Part shown: positions 59,852-64,000 of the stretch, piece by piece
Numbering within the stretch: position 1 is the stretch's first letter
How the letters are laid out: each line of letters opens with the position of its first letter
Assembly (NCBI RefSeq): GCF_001264245.1
Contig: NZ_CP011339.1
Coordinates: forward strand, 1,116,001-1,180,000
DNA length: 64,000 bases
Reading direction: 5' to 3'
Origin: Microcystis panniformis FACHB-1757
GTDB taxonomy: Bacteria; Cyanobacteriota; Cyanobacteriia; Cyanobacteriales; Microcystaceae
The notes under the pieces: generated by a model
Database searches by the model: none
Told to the model about the DNA's origin: nothing
Seen by the model: only the letters and a program-made list of their open reading frames with translations
Made by a program: the position numbers and the translations under genes

Positions 59852-60271
59852 ATGAAAAATCCACCTACAAAGCAATCATTGATTTTAACCTTTGGCTACG
59901 GCAATCGTTCAAGCTATGATAGTCTTTTAGCATATATTAACGAATTTGAGGTTGATTTTCTGATCGATGTTCGCGAAAAACCCCGCGCATGGAGTCGCAA
60001 ATGGTATGGTGATCAACTTGAAAAATTGTGTCATCAACAAGGAATAGAGTATTTGTCAGAAAAAACTTTAGGAAATATTTCAGGGACAAGTCATTGGGTT
60101 TCCCCTGAACCGGAAAAAGTTGATCAAGTTTTACAAGATATTGCTAAAAAAGCTCAGTCAAAAACAGTTTTGCTATTATGTGCAGAAATGGATTATCATC
60201 GTTGTCATCGGGTTGAAGTGGCTGAGAAGTTAAAAAAATTAACTCACCAACCAATTAAGCATTTAGAATAA
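59852..60271 (+). CDS. DUF488 family protein
   Basis: The 139-residue protein has the DUF488 core: LTFGYGNRSSYDSLLAYINE at the start, VDFLIDVREKPRAWSRKWYG near residues 34-53, HQQGIEYLSEKTLGN near 61-75, and a C-terminal LLLCAEMDYHRCHRVEVAEK. The C-X6-CHR motif (CAEMDYHRCHR) is the family's conserved feature. DUF488 proteins are uncharacterised; they are often found with nucleic-acid-related genes. It is the second gene of a two-gene cassette with the 264-residue protein at 59053. Confidence 0.88.
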   Translation: MKNPPTKQSLILTFGYGNRSSYDSLLAYINEFEVDFLIDVREKPRAWSRKWYGDQLEKLCHQQGIEYLSEKTLGNISGTSHWVSPEPEKVDQVLQDIAKKAQSKTVLLLCAEMDYHRCHRVEVAEKLKKLTHQPIKHLE

Positions 60272-60278
60272 CATAATT

Positions 60279-60439
60279 CTACACTTGCTGTGGACGAAAT
60301 GCGCGTTCATCCCATTCTTCTTGATAAATAGAGTCAGATGTTTGATTCATTTTGAGTGCAATATCACTTAAGAGTTTGTGGCGTTTGAACATTCTTCTAA
60401 TTTCACCATCGACTGGATTTAACAAATAAGGAATTTCAT
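60279..60439 (-). pseudogene. C-terminal fragment of an unidentified protein
   Basis: The minus-strand frame encodes GHEIPYLLNPVDGEIRRMFK, RHKLLSDIALKMNQTSDSIY, QEEWDERAFRPQQV and stops at 60279. It lacks a start codon; homology to a named family is not recognised. It adjoins the duplicated Roco tail at 60440 and ends close to the DUF488 stop. Confidence 0.6.
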
Positions 60440-60665
60440 GTCCTTATTTGACAAAAAGAGAGACAATATTAAATATTTGTAAAGTTTTTTGCCTAAGTTA
60501 CTTTTCTGTGGTAAGCAAATCTTTACTGCTCCGATGGGGGGTTTCTTGGGGGGTGTCATCGTTGTTGGTTTCTGGTTCTTGTCCTTTAAAAATCGTGATA
60601 GATCGCCAAAAACCCTCTAAAAACTGATTGAAGGTCGTTTCATTGATTTTACCCGTCCAGAGCAA
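60440..60665 (-). pseudogene. Duplicated 3' end of a Roco gene
   Basis: The block closely matches 57290-57500 on the same strand: the last membrane helix (LLWTGKINETTFNQFLEGFW), the tail and the 3' flank (ACAATATTAAATATTTGTAA). It has diverged by several indels and base changes (for example CGATGGGG against CGATTCGGGGG). The LRR fragment ends 2 bp away and out of frame. Confidence 0.82.
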
Positions 60666-60666
60666 A

Positions 60667-60873
60667 CTAAAAGAGGACCAGCAGGGAGGTAAGTCGAGCG
60701 AGCGCTTCTGGAATCTCCCTGATTTGGTTACTAATGAGGTCGAGGGATTGCAGGGAGGTGAGTTGAGGGATTTCGGGGGGAATTTCTGTTAAGTTTCTGT
60801 CGGACAGATCTAACTTCCCCGCTCTTTCGTCCTTTGCCTGTTGAATTAACTCTAATACTTCCCGTGCTGTCAT
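60667..60873 (-). pseudogene. N-terminal leucine-rich-repeat fragment of a Roco gene
   Basis: The 68-codon frame reads MTAREVLELIQQAKDERAGK then LDLSDRNLTEIPPEIPQLTS, LQSLDLISNQIREIPEALAR. These are the N-cap and first repeats of a cyanobacterial LRR-Roco protein. The frame ends after one and a half repeats, followed directly (60665) by a 3'-end copy of a Roco gene in another frame. Internal deletion of a Roco gene is the simplest explanation. Confidence 0.8.
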
Positions 60874-61093
60874 TGACCATCCCCCCGCTACTATATTTAC
60901 TCCATTTTGGCAAAAGATCTGGTTAATGCCACTGGTGGTGATCAGCTAGTCCACTGTTAATAGTATGATTAACTCCCACACGCGGTTATTCATACATTTG
61001 TATCAGTTTAAGGATGACTGATAATTGCTGATTGTCGCTATTTCTGCAAATGTGAGATGCCGCCAAATGAATAATTATAGAATTCAAGAGAAT

Positions 61094-61396
61094 TTATCCT
61101 GAAGACAGGGATTGATAAGGAATAATTTCTTCGAGGGTATTTCCTAACTTTTCCCTCGCTAGATCTAACTCATAGGCTTTTTGTAAATTCATCCAAATTT
61201 CTGCCCCGGTATTAAAAAAACGCCCTAATTTTAAAGCAATATCTCCCGTGATATTTCCTTGTCCCTTGAGAATTTGCTCAAGTTCATTCTCAGAGATATT
61301 AACTCTTGTGGCAAGCTGAGAAACATTAAGATTAATTTCCTCTAATTCATCAGCCAAAATTTCACCAGGGTGGATAGGACTTTTCCAATTATTCAT
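61094..61396 (-). CDS. higA: HigA-type antitoxin (XRE family)
   Basis: The 100-residue protein begins MNNWKSPIHPGEILADELEE, with the HTH segment LNVSQLATRVNISENELEQI LKGQGNITGDIALKLGRFFN around residues 23-62, typical of HigA. It neutralises HigB and represses the operon. It follows higB by 12 bp, giving the toxin-first order characteristic of higBA. Intact length and motif. Confidence 0.93.
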   Translation of the reverse strand: MNNWKSPIHPGEILADELEEINLNVSQLATRVNISENELEQILKGQGNITGDIALKLGRFFNTGAEIWMNLQKAYELDLAREKLGNTLEEIIPYQSLSSG

Positions 61397-61408
61397 CGTG
61401 AATTCTCC

Positions 61409-61684
61409 TTAATGATAATCAACAATTTCAACATTAGTAGCTGCATCATCCCATGAGAAACAAATACGATACTGGTCATTGATGCGAATACTATATTGAC
61501 CGATTCTATCCCCTTTTAAACGTTCTAAGCGGTTACTCGGCAATCCTGCCAATGCTTCTAGTGTATTAGCACTTTCTAAAATACGCAATCTTTTGATCGC
61601 TAATCGTTCAATCCCAGAAAACTTTTTAACAAACTGCTTATTATAAAGCTTTTCTGTATCTTTACATCGAAAGCTTTTAATCAT
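61409..61684 (-). CDS. higB: HigB-type ribosome-dependent mRNA endonuclease toxin
   Basis: The 91-residue protein has the RelE/HigB fold elements: MIKSFRCKDTEKLYNKQFVK (N-terminal strand and helix), LEALAGLPSNRLERLKGDRI, GQYSIRINDQYRICFSWDDA and ATNVEIVDYH. The pattern GQYSIRINDQYRICF and the terminal His agree with the HigB family, which cuts mRNA at the ribosome. It precedes higA by 12 bp on the minus strand. Confidence 0.93.
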   Translation of the reverse strand: MIKSFRCKDTEKLYNKQFVKKFSGIERLAIKRLRILESANTLEALAGLPSNRLERLKGDRIGQYSIRINDQYRICFSWDDAATNVEIVDYH

Positions 61685-61768
61685 GGGTTATTTTTGTCAT
61701 GTCTAAGGCAATAATTTGATAAATTTAGCTAAATTTATCAACCGTCCCGATAATTACTCAAATTTTTC

Positions 61769-62257
61769 TCATCTTTTTTTCTCAAACCATGTTTGTAATA
61801 ATTCCCCGGATTCCTTGGCTAAAATTCCCGCGATTACCGGTAAACGATGGTTAGAAAAAGGACTATCTATAAAATTAGCCACAGTGCGGATAACTCCTGT
61901 TTTGGGATCGTCAGCACCGTACACTAATAATCCTAATCTAGCCTGAATGATTGCCCCGGCACACATGGGACAGGGTTCGAGGGTGACGTAGAGGGTACAA
62001 TCATTTAAGTGCCAATTGCCTAAAACTTGACTAGCGGCACGAATCGCCAGAATTTCGGCGTGAGCGGTGGGATCATAGTGTTTTTCCTTGCAATTAGCCC
62101 CTTGAGCGATTAAATGTCCCTCTTTATCCACGATAACTGCTCCCACAGGTACATCACCCCGATCCCCCGCAGTTGCCGCTAAATTTAAAGCTAACTGCAT
62201 CCATTGCCGATGTTTCTCATAGGCTTTTTCGTCAATAGACTTTAGATAGTCCCACAT
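61769..62257 (-). CDS. tadA: tRNA-specific adenosine deaminase
   Basis: TadA converts adenosine-34 of tRNA-Arg(ACG) to inosine. The 162-residue cytidine-deaminase-fold protein has the zinc motifs HAEILAIRAA (HAE, about residue 67) and TLEPCPMCAGAII (PCxxC, about 91-101), with GDVPVGAVIVDKEG ahead. These match bacterial TadA and not nucleoside deaminases (length and the TLEPCPMCAGAI context). Start ATG at 62257 is inside the grxC gene's 3' end (16-bp overlap), so both belong to one transcript. Confidence 0.94.
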   Translation of the reverse strand: MWDYLKSIDEKAYEKHRQWMQLALNLAATAGDRGDVPVGAVIVDKEGHLIAQGANCKEKHYDPTAHAEILAIRAASQVLGNWHLNDCTLYVTLEPCPMCAGAIIQARLGLLVYGADDPKTGVIRTVANFIDSPFSNHRLPVIAGILAKESGELLQTWFEKKR

Positions 62258-62559
62258 TTAGCCAGTAAATTATCTAATTTTTTCTGACCATCCAAAGCAT
62301 ACAAATCATCACAACCACCGATATGTTCATTATTAATAAAAATCTGTGGTACACTGCGTTTACCGTTAGACCGTTCCGCCATGGCTTGACGAGCGCTTTC
62401 ATCCCCATCAATCTTGTATTCGGTGTATTTTACCCCTTTCCAACCCAGCAGCCATTTAGCACGAATACAGTAGGGACAAGTTGCCCAAGTGTAAATTTCC
62501 ACATTGGCCTTGATATTCTCGTTATAACGCCCAAAAAGCGAGTTAAATAGATTTAGCAT
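62242..62559 (-). CDS. grxC: Glutaredoxin 3
   Basis: The 105-residue thiol-disulfide oxidoreductase has the CPYC active site in YTWATCPYCIRAKWLL (about residues 23-38), the cis-Pro turn KRSVPQIFINNEHIGGCDDL (about 66-85) and the typical helix end. GSH-binding TVP is replaced by SVP. It reduces disulfides and glutathionylated proteins. It overlaps tadA by 16 bp. The MITE at 62569 lies directly upstream of its start. Confidence 0.93.
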   Translation of the reverse strand: MLNLFNSLFGRYNENIKANVEIYTWATCPYCIRAKWLLGWKGVKYTEYKIDGDESARQAMAERSNGKRSVPQIFINNEHIGGCDDLYALDGQKKLDNLLAKCGTI

Positions 62560-62568
62560 CGTTCTTAC

Positions 62569-62662
62569 TAAGTAGTTAGGTGTTAAAAACTGTCAGATGC
62601 CCCCCTTATTAAGGGGGGATTAAGGGGGATCCATCTTCAATTTAATTATAACCAGCTACTTA
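62569..62662. mobile_element. TAAGTAG-type MITE, opposite orientation
   Basis: Starts TAAGTAGTTAGGTGTTAAAA and ends TTAATTATAACCAGCTACTTA; the core is one unit of CCCCCCTTATTAAGGGGGGA. It is the inverse of 21373-21517. It sits between the divergent grxC and cyclo-ligase genes, occupying most of the promoter space. Confidence 0.85.
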
Positions 62663-62684
62663 CTCTCCTATTTATCTTTATTTT

Positions 62685-63245
62685 ATGAATTCTGCTACCA
62701 AAAAAGCCCAATTACGCAAACAACTAATTGCCCAAAGACGATCGCTTACTAAGCATATTTGGCAAGAAAATAGTCAGCAACTTTGCAAAAATTTACAATC
62801 TTTACCCCTCTTTCAACACGCTAAAACCATTCTCGCTTACTTCAGTTATCGTCAAGAGCCGGATTTAAGTTCCTTATTTTGTCAACACCATCGCTGGGGT
62901 TTTCCCCGTTGTGACGGAGATAGCCTGACTTGGCACTGTTGGACTGCCGACGATCCCCTAGAATTAAATCGTTATGGCATCTATGAACCAACAGCGATCG
63001 CTCCTCTCATTTTACCTGCCGAAGTGGACTTACTGTTAATTCCCGCCGTCGCTTGCGATCGCCAAGGTTATCGCTTAGGTTACGGGGGAGGTTATTTTGA
63101 TCGTCTCCTACATTCCCCCGAATGGCAAGCTATCCCCTCGATCGGGATTGTCTTTGACTTTGCCTATCTCGATACCCTTCCCCTCGATACTTGGGACCAA
63201 AAATTACAGGCAATCTGTACCGAATCAAGAACCGAAATTTTTTAA
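62685..63245 (+). CDS. 5-Formyltetrahydrofolate cyclo-ligase
   Basis: The enzyme converts 5-formyl-THF to 5,10-methenyl-THF with ATP. The 186-residue protein has the basic N-terminal helix (KKAQLRKQLIAQRRSLTKHI), the substrate region and the C-terminal RQGYRLGYGGGYFDRLLHSP (about 127-146), the family's ATP-binding GYGGGYYDR motif. Length is typical. The ATG is preceded by no strong ribosome site (ATCTTTATTTT). A MITE just upstream may form part of its promoter. Confidence 0.94.
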   Translation: MNSATKKAQLRKQLIAQRRSLTKHIWQENSQQLCKNLQSLPLFQHAKTILAYFSYRQEPDLSSLFCQHHRWGFPRCDGDSLTWHCWTADDPLELNRYGIYEPTAIAPLILPAEVDLLLIPAVACDRQGYRLGYGGGYFDRLLHSPEWQAIPSIGIVFDFAYLDTLPLDTWDQKLQAICTESRTEIF

Positions 63246-63253
63246 CAATTATT

Positions 63254-63371
63254 TCCTTTTGTGTGATCGGTTTAACTTATATAGGAGCGATCGATCTTTG
63301 TGTCCTTTGTGTCTTTGTGGTTCGTTCTGGTCGTTCGCTGGCACTGTATCTTAGAATACATTTTACCCACC
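63254..63371. repeat. Dispersed repeat, copy 2 (copy 1 at 19048-19169)
   Basis: CTTTTGTGTGATCGGTTTAA, ATCTTTGTGTCC and CACTGTATCTTAGAATACAT, then TTTTACCCACC match 19048-19169. Confidence 0.8.
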
Positions 63372-63489
63372 GACTACTCATATATTAAGTTTTATTGAAT
63401 CCGATCGACCCTTAAGATAGCTTTGCTAGGATGAAGTTCGCATCAAGAGATGTTTAAAGTAATCACCAGAAAAAGTCAACAGGGAAGCA

Positions 63490-63807
63490 ATGAAACACTT
63501 TCACGAACCATGGATTCAAGAATGGTGTCAAGAAAACGGCTGGACAGAGCTATTTCTCGAACGCTACAGTAATTATTGGGCATTCCCTCCCAATGCCGTC
63601 ATGCCAGAACCAATTCCCACCAAAGTGTTACAAAATATTAAGCGTCAAAAAGGTCTATCCCCTGCCGAAAAACTTTGGTTAGGAATGGCGATTGGATTGA
63701 CTGTGACAGCTTTAATTCTCTGTGTCATCCTCGCTTGTCCTATGCCTATAGTTCTCGCTTTCGCTTTTGATGCTGTCACCGCAGCGCGATTGGAAGTGGA
63801 ATATTAA
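63490..63807 (+). CDS. Small membrane protein, cyanobacterial hypothetical
   Basis: The 105-residue protein starts MKHFHEPWIQEWCQENGWTE, with a soluble acidic region and proline-rich joint (PNAVMPEPIPTKVLQNIK). One long hydrophobic segment follows (LWLGMAIGLTVTALILCVIL, then ACPMPIVLAFAFDAVTA), ending RLEVEY. It is likely a single- or double-pass membrane protein. Conserved in cyanobacteria by appearance, with no known function. A good ribosome site (AGGGAAGCA) precedes the ATG. Confidence 0.75.
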   Translation: MKHFHEPWIQEWCQENGWTELFLERYSNYWAFPPNAVMPEPIPTKVLQNIKRQKGLSPAEKLWLGMAIGLTVTALILCVILACPMPIVLAFAFDAVTAARLEVEY

Positions 63808-63911
63808 CCGGGCAAAAATTGAGCAGCAAAAACCTAAACAGGGGGAGATTTTTCCGAAAGTCTTCCCCTTGACTGCGTTTTTCCAGACAGGGACGATCGA
63901 TCTGTCTTGAA

Positions 63912-64000
63912 TCAGTAATCGGTGATTAGTGGTCAGTAGGAGAATAGAATATTAAGTGAGCAGTATTCAATGGCAGTTTTCTGCTGTCTTTTCACTGATT
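63912..64000. repeat. CAGTAATCAGT-type dispersed repeat at the window end
   Basis: ATCAGTAATCGGTGATTAGT and AGTGAGCAGTATTCAATGGC, then TTTTCACTGATT: same family as 11300-11340. The window ends inside it. Confidence 0.75.

Noticed and set aside
60731..60913. 60-codon frame overlapping the LRR fragment
   Set aside because: It is in another frame of the LRR coding sequence and has no recognisable motif.
1..64000. tRNA genes
   Set aside because: I looked for T-loop-like GGTTCRAATCC and acceptor-stem pairs and found none convincing; a computational scan would be decisive.

Overview
The window is about 64 kb of cyanobacterial chromosome and most closely resembles Microcystis aeruginosa or a near relative. 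Supporting this are the C-3',4' carotenoid desaturase, phylloquinone genes menC and menE, a CO2-uptake-type NdhD, a cyanobacterial glgA, an SLH porin, an NtcA-activated urtABCDE urea transporter, a PEP-CTERM protein, several toxin-antitoxin modules, and a very high load of small mobile and palindromic repeats (MITEs, GGGGAAGTGG minisatellites, CAGTTATCAGTT repeats). No rRNA, tRNA, CRISPR array or intact transposase gene was found.

Layout. 0-5.5 kb: gyrA with a minisatellite-derived C-terminal tail, a ComEA-like HhH protein, a TM2/SHOCT membrane protein and asnS. 5.5-9.5 kb: an accessory patch with a DUF6887/DUF6888 pair, secreted and hypothetical proteins, an intact UPF0175/DUF3368 toxin-antitoxin pair, and a second copy whose toxin is cut by a MITE. 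9.6-18.5 kb: sodA (Tat-exported, Mn type), thrB, crtD, a double histidine-phosphatase protein, a DUF4912 protein, an acetolactate-synthase-like enzyme and an SRPBCC protein. 18.5-28.3 kb: repeat-rich DNA with two ORF-less IS200/IS605-type elements that look like TnpB omega-RNA relics, a structured RNA resembling an IscB omega-RNA (HEARO), a duplicated sodA 5' end, a frameshifted PEP-CTERM gene, a glycosyltransferase, a CoA-binding protein, an SLH porin, a bile-acid-symporter-family protein and an alkyl sulfatase. 28.3-43 kb: cobB, pckA, a BaiN-type flavoprotein, urtABCDE, two half-size GDT1 cation/H+ exchangers, a VWA protein and glgA. 43-47.6 kb: a large RTX/Calx-beta protein gene with 408-bp repeats, broken by a G8 to G7 change. 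47.8-53 kb: menC-menE, ndhD and a cysteine desulfurase. 53-61 kb: an accessory island of hypothetical proteins, a DUF4351/Rpn-like protein, a coq4-family gene interrupted by a stop codon, and broken Roco (LRR-ROC-COR) genes separated by a two-gene DUF488 cassette. 61-64 kb: higBA, tadA, grxC, 5-formyl-THF cyclo-ligase and a small membrane protein.

How the genes work together. The clearest unit is urtA-B-C-D-E, with the periplasmic binding protein first, then two permeases and two ATPases, behind a textbook NtcA promoter (GTA-N8-TAC, 22 nt, TAATAT) plus a second NtcA box. menC and menE overlap and serve phylloquinone synthesis. tadA and grxC overlap. The TA pairs 8302-7551 and 61684-61094 are typical two-gene modules. 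Much of the remaining DNA records small-scale change: MITE insertions, tandem duplications (87 bp inside a GDT1 gene, 408-bp units in the RTX gene), homopolymer-G frame changes and relics of RNA-guided transposons.
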